34,157 nt of DNA from Candidatus Hydrogenedentota bacterium (GCA_020847495.1 JADLCA010000695.1:1-34157); one strand, 5' to 3'. Shown: positions 15,882 to 22,879, numbered from the stretch's first letter. A program made the numbers and translations. Notes: generated from the sequence alone by a model not told the origin.

Positions 15882-16711
15882 TATGCTGACTCTCCTGATT
15901 TGGCGGCCTCGGTCTTGTCGGCACGACGCTCGGCCCGCTCCTGCGCGCGTTCCAGTTGCTCGTCGCTGGTGATATAGGCGAGAGAGCAACGGCAGTTCGG
16001 ATGCTGCGGCGGCCGGTCCACGCCCCCGCTGAAGGTTTGGTCTATCGGGATGGGCCCTTCGGCCTCGTTGCCCTGGCATTCATCGGACACGCGCGCGTCC
16101 TGCGTGGTGACCCACACCTTGAAGCGCGCCCCGCGGGTCTTGGCGTTCTCGAGGCCGGCCTCGGCCGTGGCCTGACGGGCCTCGGTGCGCGCAATGGTCT
16201 CGCGGCGATCGCGGAGGAGCTGATCGTGCTTCCTGGCCACCTGCTTGGCGATCTCGTCGTCGGAGAGCCCGGATGCGCGCAGCTTCTGTTCGTAATCCAG
16301 GAGCGATTTGGCGCGCTGCGGGTCCAGGTCTTTGACGACGTCCAGGCGGCGCGCGATATCCTTCGGCCCTACGCCGTCAATGAGCCCTTTACCGATAGTC
16401 TCACCGATGGTGCGTAGTTGCTGCTTGGTCATATCGACGGCCAGTGTCTGCGCTTGCCGCCGCGCCTGGTCGCGCCACATTTCCTCAGCAGCCTTCAGGG
16501 CCTTCGGGTCTATTGGCGCCGTGATGGAGGCGCGAATCTGTTCGTACAGATCCTGCTCGATCATCTTGGCCGTGAGGTCAACCTGATTGACCATGTAGCC
16601 GACCCAGTCGAGCATTTCCGGTGGAATAGCAGCGCCCTTCGCTCCGGCTGCCGCAACCGATTCCTTCAGAATGCTCTCTGCCTCGTCCTTGGTGAGGGCC
16701 GGATCGCTCAT
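15881..16711 (-). CDS. MuF-like head morphogenesis protein (SPP1 gp7-like)
   Basis: A 276-residue protein, ATG at 16711 overlapping the portal stop as ATGA. The N-terminal 170 residues are helical and include LVDMTKQQLRTIGETIGKGLIDGVGPKDIARRL-type helices, here as KGLIDGVGPKDIARRL. The C-terminal third has the diagnostic MuF pattern: IARTEARQATAEAGL, then FKVWVTTQDARVSDEC, then PPQHPNCRCSLAYI. The H-P-N-C-R-C motif with a preceding Asp-x-Arg-Val is conserved in this family. Family members associate with the portal inside the head and affect assembly or DNA ejection. No C-terminal toxin domain is fused here. Place in the operon is standard. Confidence 0.93.
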   Translation of the reverse strand: MSDPALTKDEAESILKESVAAAGAKGAAIPPEMLDWVGYMVNQVDLTAKMIEQDLYEQIRASITAPIDPKALKAAEEMWRDQARRQAQTLAVDMTKQQLRTIGETIGKGLIDGVGPKDIARRLDVVKDLDPQRAKSLLDYEQKLRASGLSDDEIAKQVARKHDQLLRDRRETIARTEARQATAEAGLENAKTRGARFKVWVTTQDARVSDECQGNEAEGPIPIDQTFSGGVDRPPQHPNCRCSLAYITSDEQLERAQERAERRADKTEAAKSGESA

Positions 16712-18321
16712 GCGGTAGCACTCCCATTCCCCTTGGCTATGGTCATCCGTTCGAGCGCGCCGCTCTTCACCAGCGCGTCGATCGCGCCCGTGCTGATGGT
16801 TTCCAGCGCCTGTTGAACGATAGGCCCGATCTTCTGCGAGGCCGCGGCAACGATGGCCTCTTGCTCGGCCGCTTGCTGTTCGGGCGATTTCAGGTCCGCG
16901 GCGCGCGCGTCCAGCGCATCGGCCTGTTCTGCGGTCCAACCGGCGTAGCGCTGCAACGACTGCCCGAGCGGCACGCCCATGTCCACGAAGACCTTTGCCG
17001 TGTTCCCGCGATCGTCATCGGTCAGCGGAATCACGTCGCGCGATTTGAAGGTGTGCTCGAAATCGCCCTTCTTGTAGTCGCCAACGCCGGCGAACCCGGA
17101 GATCCCAAGGCTCTTGCCAATCGTCAGCGCCATCTGGTGCGCGCGAATGATGGCCGTCTCGGCGTTGCCGCGGGATTCGAGTACGCGCATGATCGCGGGC
17201 CCCATCTTGAGCAGGAGGGCTCGTCCGGACACGTCACCCGATTCCATGAGGTCGTAATAGCGGACCTCGGGCAGGTCGCGCGCGATCTCGGCGAGGTCGT
17301 CCGTGATCTGGTCTCGGTGCGACTGCCAGTTCAGGTCCGGGATCAGGAAGTCGACGGAGCTGTTTCCGGGACACTGCCAGACCTCCATGTCGCCAATGCT
17401 GAGGCGGTCCGTGTCGCTCTTCTTCTCGCCGCTGAGCTTGAACGTCGGCGCCGGCAGCGGCCGGCCGTCCGGGGCCACCGCGTTGGCCTTGGTGGCCAGG
17501 TGCGGCTTGTTGAACATGAACATGAGCTCGGCCAGCCGCGTGCCCTTCCGGTTGCACTCGTCGATCTTATCGATCGCAGGCCATATCGCCGGCATCCCGC
17601 GCTTGTCGCCGATGTCCCGGAATGGCGCGTGCACCCATGGGACAAAGTCGAGGCCAGGCACCAGCTCGCCCAGGGCCGACTCTGTGCTCGGGTTGCCGAG
17701 CCGGTCCAGTTCGGCGTCGAAGCCTCGGGTATGTTCCCAGAGACGGTAGCGCTCCCGGTCCCATACCTCGGTGTGGGTATACGGTTCGTTACGGCCATCG
17801 GCGCCGCGGCGCAAGCATTGGACCTCGTATCGCAGCCACGTGATGAAACCGCGCTCGTCCACGTCGAAGTCGCTCACGTTCTTGCCGTCGATGACCTGGA
17901 GGTAAACGCGCTCCCGGTCGCGCGTGGCCACCTTGACGAACAGGTCGCCGATCATGGCGTACTTGCGCGCGGCAACCTGCTTCTTCACGCCCCAGTTCGA
18001 CCACTGCCAGATCTGCTTGATGGGTTCCACAATGGCATCATGCTCCGTGACGATGGGTAGCGCGTCAGGCAACGGCCCTGGCCATAGGGTCATGGCGTAG
18101 AACTCCACGACCGCATAGGTGGGATTGCGCAGCGCGGCCATGTTCGGCGTCCAGAGATTCTCGCCGCGGAAGAATTCGAGCAGGTTCGTGTAGAGGCTGT
18201 TGTTGATGTAGTAGTCCTCGAGCATCTGGGCAAGCTGGCGCTCGGTCAACTCGTTCGGCTTCCTCACCGCGGTCGTACCAAACATTCGCGCGAGGCCCCT
18301 GGTTACGCGGCTAAGCAACAT
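16708..18321 (-). CDS. Portal protein (SPP1 gp6 type)
   Basis: A 537-residue protein. The start is the ATG at 18321, inside the last codons of the terminase gene (11-base overlap); the frame remains open further upstream but that part is only a shadow of the terminase. Features: LTERQLAQMLEDYYINNSLY at residues 23-42, a PNMAALRNPTYAVVEFYAMTL region, then KKQVAARKYAMIGDLFVKVA and many beta strands including YHT/EVWDRERYRLW. A clip/stem region follows at RLAELMFMFNKPHLA, and YYDLMESGDVSGRALLLKMGP matches the usual 'SG.Al' motif of Gp6-type portals. The C-terminus is helical. Twelve copies would form the DNA channel at one vertex and bind the terminase. Confidence 0.92.
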   Translation of the reverse strand: MLLSRVTRGLARMFGTTAVRKPNELTERQLAQMLEDYYINNSLYTNLLEFFRGENLWTPNMAALRNPTYAVVEFYAMTLWPGPLPDALPIVTEHDAIVEPIKQIWQWSNWGVKKQVAARKYAMIGDLFVKVATRDRERVYLQVIDGKNVSDFDVDERGFITWLRYEVQCLRRGADGRNEPYTHTEVWDRERYRLWEHTRGFDAELDRLGNPSTESALGELVPGLDFVPWVHAPFRDIGDKRGMPAIWPAIDKIDECNRKGTRLAELMFMFNKPHLATKANAVAPDGRPLPAPTFKLSGEKKSDTDRLSIGDMEVWQCPGNSSVDFLIPDLNWQSHRDQITDDLAEIARDLPEVRYYDLMESGDVSGRALLLKMGPAIMRVLESRGNAETAIIRAHQMALTIGKSLGISGFAGVGDYKKGDFEHTFKSRDVIPLTDDDRGNTAKVFVDMGVPLGQSLQRYAGWTAEQADALDARAADLKSPEQQAAEQEAIVAAASQKIGPIVQQALETISTGAIDALVKSGALERMTIAKGNGSATA

Positions 18322-20767
18322 GAGACAAACCCTCCCGTGCTCGCCAACCCTCGGCGAGAATGTGTTCCAAATAGATGACGCCCTGGTTGAAGGCGTCGAT
18401 CGAGTCCTTGAACGTGATGTGCGGGAACCCTTCCAGGTCGCGCTCGAAGTCGCGCAGCCAGGGGACCTTTTCGTGTGGCGACGGCAGCAACACGGAGCCG
18501 CGCTTGCAGTGGAGCGCCGCGCGCTGGGGACGCTCCCGGAGCTTGTCGCCGTACAGGGCCGGGTTGAATGCACGCACCAGGTTGGATATCCAGTCCTGGC
18601 GCTGCCGCAAGGCCTGAATGGCCGTGACCCCGCTGTCGCGGTCCTCGATGACGATCGCTGCGAGCTTCTCGTCGTAGTTCCAGCGTGTCGCGTCCTGTAC
18701 GACAAAATCCGGAACGTTGGTGCCGAGGACGCGATCCTTCCACGCGTCGCGGACGATGACGCGGTAGTCCGGAAGCAGCTCGAAGGCCACGCGCGCCGTG
18801 TAGGCGTTGTGGTCATCGGTCTTGCTGGCCGTGTCGTACGAGAGGATGCGGGATACCGCGCGGTTGTAGACGTGGGGCGTGCTCGGGTCGTACCGGTTCG
18901 TTCCAGCCCACCAGGACATGTCATACGGTTTCCCGCGCGGATCGACAACCCACAGGCCTTTGCGTAATTGCATACGCAGCGTCTCATCCAATTCTGCCAA
19001 GTTGGACTCGTACTGCTCGATGTCGATAAACGGGTTGTCGTCGAGCAGGGCCGGGATGAATGGGAAGCGCGCGCCAGTGGCCACGAACCGTTCATAGACC
19101 CATTGATGCCCAACTCCGCCAGGGTTCGAAGCTGAGCGAATCCGGAGCGGGATGTCGCTGCCTTCGTGCCGACGCAGTCGTGACAACAGGTAGGTGTACT
19201 GGAACTCCTCGAACTGGGTCAGCTCGTCCCATCCAACGAAATTGTAGGCCGCGCCCTGGTACTGGTACACGTCATTCGTGTGGTCCATGTACCCGAATTC
19301 GAGCGTGGCGCCGGACGGAAACGTCCACCGTTTCTTGTTGTCGTTCCATCTGGCACCTGTTCCGTTCAGCCACTGGTGCGCGCGTGGAATGAGCGAGTCT
19401 GCCTTCTCTAAGTCACGAAAGCTGCGGCGGAGCAGCAATGCCGAGTAGGTAGGTATTTGAACGAACTGCAGCGCAGCCATCAGCAAGGCGTCGCTATTGT
19501 GTGTAGGAATGAACGAATGCCCAACGAGAAACATCCCGTCGGCTGCATCCACTTTGATGCAACGAACCGGAACGCTCGTTACTGGCTCCACACTGACGAT
19601 GTAGCGATAGCGTGTTGTCCGCCTCAGATTGTCAGTGCGCTGGCGATCGGCCTTTCTTGCGATCCGGAATACGGTATCTGATGGTGTCCACTTCACTCGA
19701 TACTTGGGGCCAATGTCCCTGCCGTTCAGTTTTGCACGGCCTTCTGATACACGCGCTTTCCAGCCCAGGGAACAGGCAATCTCGCATACTGAATCGGCGA
19801 GGACGCGCGTCGTGCTCGTGAACTCGACAGAGCCGCTCTCGCATGCACATCCGTCTGTATCCATTAGACCCTGTAAGAGCGCAAGGCGTTGCTCGCGTGA
19901 AGCGCGGAAATACTCATTGGGGACATGCTTGCAACCAAGAAGCCCAATCTTCCTGAGATTGCCATATAGACCGTACGTTCCGTATGAATAGGTCGTGCTG
20001 CGCTTCGATACGCCAAATCCTGCGTCACGGATGAAATCGAGAATCTCTGGATCTGCCGTAGTTATCCCACCATTTGCCGTATTACCATCGCCAAGCCACA
20101 CCCCAAGCACATACGGATCAATTGGAAGCTCGGCATTGGGGCATTCAATCGCTCCACAAACCGGAATGGCATGATGAATCTGACGCTTCCGAACGCAGGC
20201 GCTAGCAGCAATCTGTGCAGTTGTTCTGAGAGATCCTGTTGGCGGGCTAATTGCCATCGGAGGCAATCGTCTATTTCTATCCGTTATCGCAGCAACAAAT
20301 GCTGCCGATCTTAGCCCTGTGGCCCTACTTGGCCTTTTGGCGCGGCGCGCGGCGCGCCACTCTGGATTACGGCGAGTAAGCGCGGCAAGTTCGGCCACAC
20401 TGAATGTAAGCCAGATATGATCCGCATCGGCGACGATCACGCTGCCATCATCGAATGACAATCGGTAGCACGGACGGCCATGCATCACGGGGGAGCATCC
20501 GAGGACCCGCGTTGGCCGTCCATCCATCCCGAACACTGTGTCGCCAGGCTGGACAGATCCCATCGTGGTCCAGCCATCAGGAATCGGAATAGGTGTGTCG
20601 ATAGACAACGCTTTCCCGCCGCCTACCGCGCCACCGTACAGCGCCTCGCGCTCGTGGAGTAAGAGGAACTGAGCCTGCTTGCGCGTGGGCTCGTGCGGAA
20701 TGAACGGATTGCTCAACACGGAGGTGCGGAGCAGGTCGGTATTCAGCGTTATGAGGTCGGCGGACAT
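18311..20767 (-). CDS. terL: Large terminase subunit, interrupted by a class 3 intein
   Basis: An 818-residue precursor. Residues 53-424 are an intein; the joined exteins make a 446-residue terminase of ordinary length. Walker A (GGAVGGGK, residues 45-52, then Ser425) is split by the intein. Walker B is FVGWDEL with Asp514-Glu515. The C-terminal nuclease shows LSYDTASK (Asp645), IVIEDRDSG (708-711) and FKDSIDAFNQG (788-791), the expected RNase H-like acidic residues. A Q-motif-like PTRKQAQFLLLHE comes before Walker A. The protein drives ATP-dependent packaging of DNA through the portal and cuts concatemers. The start at 20767 overlaps the upstream small gene by 19 bases. Activity requires splicing, since neither the P-loop lysine-serine pair nor the ATPase fold is contiguous in the precursor. 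Confidence 0.96.
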   Translation of the reverse strand: MSADLITLNTDLLRTSVLSNPFIPHEPTRKQAQFLLLHEREALYGGAVGGGKALSIDTPIPIPDGWTTMGSVQPGDTVFGMDGRPTRVLGCSPVMHGRPCYRLSFDDGSVIVADADHIWLTFSVAELAALTRRNPEWRAARRAKRPSRATGLRSAAFVAAITDRNRRLPPMAISPPTGSLRTTAQIAASACVRKRQIHHAIPVCGAIECPNAELPIDPYVLGVWLGDGNTANGGITTADPEILDFIRDAGFGVSKRSTTYSYGTYGLYGNLRKIGLLGCKHVPNEYFRASREQRLALLQGLMDTDGCACESGSVEFTSTTRVLADSVCEIACSLGWKARVSEGRAKLNGRDIGPKYRVKWTPSDTVFRIARKADRQRTDNLRRTTRYRYIVSVEPVTSVPVRCIKVDAADGMFLVGHSFIPTHNSDALLMAALQFVQIPTYSALLLRRSFRDLEKADSLIPRAHQWLNGTGARWNDNKKRWTFPSGATLEFGYMDHTNDVYQYQGAAYNFVGWDELTQFEEFQYTYLLSRLRRHEGSDIPLRIRSASNPGGVGHQWVYERFVATGARFPFIPALLDDNPFIDIEQYESNLAELDETLRMQLRKGLWVVDPRGKPYDMSWWAGTNRYDPSTPHVYNRAVSRILSYDTASKTDDHNAYTARVAFELLPDYRVIVRDAWKDRVLGTNVPDFVVQDATRWNYDEKLAAIVIEDRDSGVTAIQALRQRQDWISNLVRAFNPALYGDKLRERPQRAALHCKRGSVLLPSPHEKVPWLRDFERDLEGFPHITFKDSIDAFNQGVIYLEHILAEGWRAREGLSHVA
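19496..20611 (-). mobile_element. Class 3 intein with LAGLIDADG homing endonuclease, in terL Walker A
   Basis: This 372-residue intein begins with Ala (residue 53 of the precursor, ALSIDTPIPIPDG) instead of Cys or Ser, and ends THN before Ser425. The class 3 signature is complete: Trp119 in the B-block (ADHIWLT), Cys403 in the F-block (VRCIKV, where most inteins have Asp), and Thr422 just before His423-Asn424. By established mechanism, the F-block cysteine attacks first to form a branched intermediate before transfer to the +1 residue, here Ser. Two LAGLIDADG motifs lie at about 220-228 (VLGVWLGDG) and 297-306 (LLQGLMDTDG), so homing ability looks intact. Its DNA is less GC-rich than the terminase exteins, consistent with separate origin. 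Confidence 0.93.
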
Positions 20768-20934
20768 GCCTCTGCCTCGAGTTTGCGGAGCCGGTCCAAA
20801 TCGGCACGCACCGCCGCAAACGATAGCGCAATCAGGTCGCGGTCGCCCTGGGTCAAGCCCATCGGCCCCTGGCTCGTCGAGATCGTGCTGATGTGGTCCA
20901 CGTACCTCTTAATCGCGTCTAGGCCCGGTTCCAT
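20749..20934 (-). CDS. Small protein before terL, unknown function
   Basis: A 61-residue protein, ATG at 20934 with AGGAGG closely upstream. It is mainly helical (GLDAIKRYVDHISTI, then GDRDLIALSFAAVRADLDRLRKLEAEA) and overlaps the terminase start by 19 bases. It has no cysteine cluster or obvious DNA-binding motif. It is the first gene after the guide-array cassette and its hairpin, so it may open the packaging/head operon. I do not recognise it. A role as a helper of the terminase is possible but only by position. Confidence 0.65.
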   Translation of the reverse strand: MEPGLDAIKRYVDHISTISTSQGPMGLTQGDRDLIALSFAAVRADLDRLRKLEAEACPPTS

Positions 20935-20938
20935 ATGG

Positions 20939-20958
20939 CCTCCTGTTCTGCCAGGAGG
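20939..20958 (-). promoter_or_regulatory. Inverted repeat covering the ribosome binding site of the small pre-terL gene
   Basis: CCTCCTG and CAGGAGG form a perfect 7-bp stem with a 6-base loop. The second minus-strand arm (CAGGAGG) is the Shine-Dalgarno of the gene starting at 20934. Pairing would hide the ribosome binding site, so it may reduce translation of this gene and of the coupled terminase. It could also be chance given the composition of Shine-Dalgarno sequences. Confidence 0.45.
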
Positions 20959-20985
20959 AATATCACGAAAGGGGGTTTATGTCTA
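20959..20985 (-). promoter_or_regulatory. Weak candidate promoter for the packaging/head operon
   Basis: On the minus strand, TAGACA (20980-20985, five of six to the -35 consensus) and GATATT (20959-20964, four of six to the -10) are separated by 15 bases, shorter than usual. It lies between the hairpin that ends the guide-array cassette and the first gene of the packaging operon, where a promoter would be useful. The match is weak. Confidence 0.2.
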
Positions 20986-20999
20986 GGGGCGGGCATGAA

Positions 21000-21028
21000 G
21001 AGACCCGGTCCGAAGTGGACCGGGTCTC
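21000..21028 (-). terminator. Hairpin closing the guide-array cassette
   Basis: GAGACCCGGTCC and GGACCGGGTCTC form a perfect 12-bp stem with a 5-base loop. Read on the minus strand it follows the Tas gene and short array, and is followed by TTC rather than a strong U-run. One arm overlaps a half unit of the array (GGTCTCGCT at 21023-21031). It likely ends transcription of the cassette, or acts as a processing or stabilising element at the end of the array transcript. Confidence 0.7.
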
Positions 21029-21133
21029 GCTAACCTTTAATGGTTTTCTTCTTCAGATTGGCTCGCTTTGATTCTGTGGTCTCCTAAATCCGCCTGGATC
21101 GCTGAAAGCATTCGGGTTTCTATATTCTTCTGG
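21023..21133. repeat. Short TIGR-like array downstream of the tas gene
   Basis: The same 36-bp plan as the main array. A half unit (GGTCTCGCT, spacer AACCTTTAA) begins at 21023. A complete unit starts at 21041 (TGGTTTTCT, TCTTCAGAT, TGGCTCGCT, TTGATTCTG). A second starts at 21077 (TGGTCTCCT, AAATCCGCC, TGGATCGCT, GAAAGCATT). A decayed third at 21113 (CGGGTTTCT, ATATTCTTC, TGGCTAAGC) runs into the end of the tas gene. Decay increases toward the gene. The strand that is transcribed is not known; the flanking genes and hairpin favour minus. Confidence 0.88.
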
Positions 21134-21994
21134 CTAAGCAGCCTTATGGACCTTCCCGAGCTTAGCAACGCTGTATGGCTCCGATACTGGCAATCCTTCG
21201 ATGCGCCGCCATTCCATGTGAAGGTCAACAAGAAACATCTTGATCATGTACCGCATGGCCATGTTGTGCCGGTGCCCCTTCGTCTTCTCCTTGTGAACCT
21301 CGTGGTTCTCCAACCGGTTCTTGTAGTCCCGGTAGATGGCAGAGTACTTGTTGTCCCCTGCCCGAAGGAACGACGACGCGAGAACACCAACCAGCTTCGT
21401 TTTCAGGAACGGGTTGAACGTGATGCCGACACGCTTTGCCGGTTCACCTTCCTTGTTCACGTAATCGCGCTCAACTAGATGCTCCTTCTTGCGGCAACGC
21501 CCGTTTCCGTCCTGCGCTACGTCAAGCCCTGCGTATGCCCACAGGGAAGACGGATACTGCGCTTTGTGAATGTCGATCTCGCTGATGATGACACCGGCCA
21601 TGAGCGGGCCAACACCGGGCACGCCATGCAAGAACTCATTCCAGATGGCGAATCCCGAGAGCATTGACTTGATTGTCTTCTCCTGCTGGTTCTCGGCGTA
21701 TTCGAGATCGAACAGTCCCTTCACTAGACGCAACTCACTGTATGTGTCGATCACCCCATCGCCTTTGAACGTTGCCTCTCTCGGAAACGTCTTCACCCCA
21801 TCTGTGATTTTCCTGTATGACTTTCTGAGCCGTGCGAGGATTTCCTGGCCGACTTTATCAAGTTCATCCTCAGACTCGCCCGGCGCTTGGCCGAGCTTCA
21901 CCTTGAAGTTGCCAACAACACGGTTCCCCATCTGGATGCGCAACTTCTGGATGTCGTACATTCCTCTCACTACGATTCGCATTGACTCTTTCAT
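21134..21994 (-). CDS. Tas-like protein (TasA type), IS110 C-terminal/Nop-like domain, no nuclease
   Basis: A 286-residue protein, ATG at 21994 with GAGGA 6 bases upstream; a second ATG at residue 5 is possible. The centre and C-terminus match the Tnp20 half of IS110 transposases: FLHGVPGVGPLMAGVIISEI as FLHGVPGVGPLMAG (121-134) and VIISEI, then SSLWAYAGLDV (149-159), FNPFLKTKLVGVLASSF, and GHRHNMAMRYMIKMFLVDL (240-258). The N-terminus is helical (GMYDIQKLRIQMGNRV, then LARLRKSYRKITDGV). There is no DEDD catalytic domain and no HNH or RuvC nuclease. Flanked on both sides by a 36-bp dual-spacer array, it fits the nuclease-free Tas proteins of TIGR-Tas systems, whose Nop-like domain binds 36-nt guide RNAs. 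Sequence databases would probably call it IS110 transposase. Its action would be guided DNA binding, so silencing or interference without cleavage is likely (inference). Confidence 0.85.
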   Translation of the reverse strand: MKESMRIVVRGMYDIQKLRIQMGNRVVGNFKVKLGQAPGESEDELDKVGQEILARLRKSYRKITDGVKTFPREATFKGDGVIDTYSELRLVKGLFDLEYAENQQEKTIKSMLSGFAIWNEFLHGVPGVGPLMAGVIISEIDIHKAQYPSSLWAYAGLDVAQDGNGRCRKKEHLVERDYVNKEGEPAKRVGITFNPFLKTKLVGVLASSFLRAGDNKYSAIYRDYKNRLENHEVHKEKTKGHRHNMAMRYMIKMFLVDLHMEWRRIEGLPVSEPYSVAKLGKVHKAA

Positions 21995-22386
21995 GATGTC
22001 CTCATTTTTTGAACGCTACTGGACTGTGGTTTTCTAAACGGACCCGACTCGCTGCCTTATTGTGGTTTTCTTCGGTCATTTGGTTCGATCCAACGACATG
22101 GTTTTCTTCGCACGTATGGCTCGCTTCACCATATTGGTTTTCTGGTCCTCGGTGACTCGCTAGAGTTGTGTGGTTTTCTAAGGAACTATGGCTCGCTTAA
22201 TACAAATGGTTTTCTAAGAAGGGGTGGCTCGCTGCGCATCAATAGATTTCTAGCCTCGGCTGGCTCGCTAGGTAATCTTGGTTTTCTAAGGCTTGCTGGC
22301 TCGCTTGCCATTATTGGTTTTCTTCGCCATCCTGACTCGCTACGTACCGGTGGATTCATTTTCGGTACTGGCATTCTAGGTGCTAT
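21991..22386. repeat. TIGR-like tandem guide array, 36-bp units with two 9-nt spacers each
   Basis: Nine clear units start every 36 bases from 22027 to 22315, with a degenerate unit at each end (21991 and 22351). Each unit is repeat 1 (TGGTTTTCT, exact in eight of nine), spacer A of 9, repeat 2 (TGGCTCGCT in five, TGACTCGCT in two, variants in two), spacer B of 9. Spacers A: AAACGGACC, TCGGTCATT, TCGCACGTA, GGTCCTCGG, AAGGAACTA, AAGAAGGGG, AGCCTCGGC, AAGGCTTGC, TCGCCATCC. Spacers B: GCCTTATTG, CCAACGACA, TCACCATAT, AGAGTTGTG, TAATACAAA, GCGCATCAA, AGGTAATCT, TGCCATTAT, ACGTACCGG. All spacers differ. The array ends exactly at the stop of the HTH gene and touches the tas ribosome binding site, so no other gene fits in this stretch. 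Transcribed strand unknown. Confidence 0.93.
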
Positions 22387-22673
22387 TTCCTGTTTGGCGT
22401 CCTCCCAGTTCTCTTTCCAAACACCACATCCGCCCTGGCTTTCGCGGCAGCCAGGGATTCGGCGTCATCCTGTGGGCGCCCGTGCGCCTTCAGCCAGGCC
22501 AGCACATCGGCGGGATCGAAGAGCGTCTTCTTGGACCCGGGAAACACGATGCATGGCAGCCCCATCTTGCGCCCGAGGTCCAGGAGGTCAGTGCTCACGG
22601 ACAGCGCCGCGGCCATGCCCTCTCGGTCAAGAAGCACTCTAGTGATGGGTGCCATTTCATACCTGTCGCTCAT
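22383..22673 (-). CDS. Small helix-turn-helix DNA-binding protein (excisionase / Nu1-like)
   Basis: A 96-residue protein, ATG at 22673 overlapping the previous stop as ATGA. Residues about 13-62 match the MerR-like excisionase pattern: LLDREGMAAALSVSTDLLDLGRKMGLPCIVFPGSKKTLFDPADVLAWL, whose key parts are 'AAALSVST' (helix-turn-helix), 'GLPCIVFPGSKKTLFD' (wing) and 'ADVLAWL'. Similar small proteins serve as phage excisionases, or as the DNA-recognition half of Nu1-type small terminases. Next to a separate small terminase candidate, both readings are open. The C-terminus is Lys/Arg-rich. It is the last gene before the guide array. Confidence 0.78.
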   Translation of the reverse strand: MSDRYEMAPITRVLLDREGMAAALSVSTDLLDLGRKMGLPCIVFPGSKKTLFDPADVLAWLKAHGRPQDDAESLAAAKARADVVFGKRTGRTPNRK

Positions 22674-22879
22674 TTCAGAAACCCTTTCGTTGCCAGCCGT
22701 TCAAGCGCCTTGAGTCCGCGCCGTATCGACCCGCGCGCGTGACCAGTGCAGAGCATGTCAAGCGCCTCCGTGCGAAGCTGCCAGCATTCCACATCGCAAT
22801 ACCCCGAATACTGCGTCTCGGTATCTACAAGCCGCTTACCGCATGACCTACACCGGTTTGGCCGCTGCTGATTGCCCAC
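22670..22879 (-). CDS. Small zinc-ribbon protein
   Basis: A 69-residue protein with a GTG start at 22879 preceded by GGAGA at 6 bases; its beginning overlaps the previous gene by 32 bases. Cysteines are arranged CRSCGKRL ... YSGYCDVEC (residues 10-32), a C-x2-C/C-x3-C zinc site, followed by helices WQLRTEALDMLCTGHARGSIRRGLKALERL, seen as TEALDMLCTG and SIRRGLKALERL. The layout looks like the small phage zinc proteins found near terminase genes. Function unknown; nucleic-acid binding is inferred. Confidence 0.72.
   Translation of the reverse strand: MGNQQRPNRCRSCGKRLVDTETQYSGYCDVECWQLRTEALDMLCTGHARGSIRRGLKALERLATKGFLK

Noticed and set aside
16813-18060. Long plus-strand frame over the portal gene (415 residues)
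   Set aside because: Shadow of the portal gene; no recognisable motif.
18322-19113. N-terminal extension of the portal frame
   Set aside because: This part overlaps the terminase coding region, is rich in Ser, Thr and Arg, and the portal fold starts after the ATG at 18321.
21134-21994. Ordinary IS110-family insertion sequence
   Set aside because: The DEDD catalytic domain is missing, and the flanks are ordered dual-spacer arrays rather than IS ends with a single bridge-RNA region.
22186-22374. Minus-strand 62-residue frame with SEP/RKP repeats
   Set aside because: Same reason: it reads the array and has no ribosome binding site.
21991-22386. CRISPR array
   Set aside because: Spacers are 9 nt, two different repeats alternate, repeats are not palindromic, and no cas gene is present.
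22166-22642. Plus-strand frame with 12-residue repeats (GFLR..GSL) over the guide array
   Set aside because: The repeats in the protein simply reflect the 36-bp DNA unit. Variation fills all codon positions of two 9-base windows while the other two are fixed, and the frame continues as a shadow of the HTH gene on the other strand.
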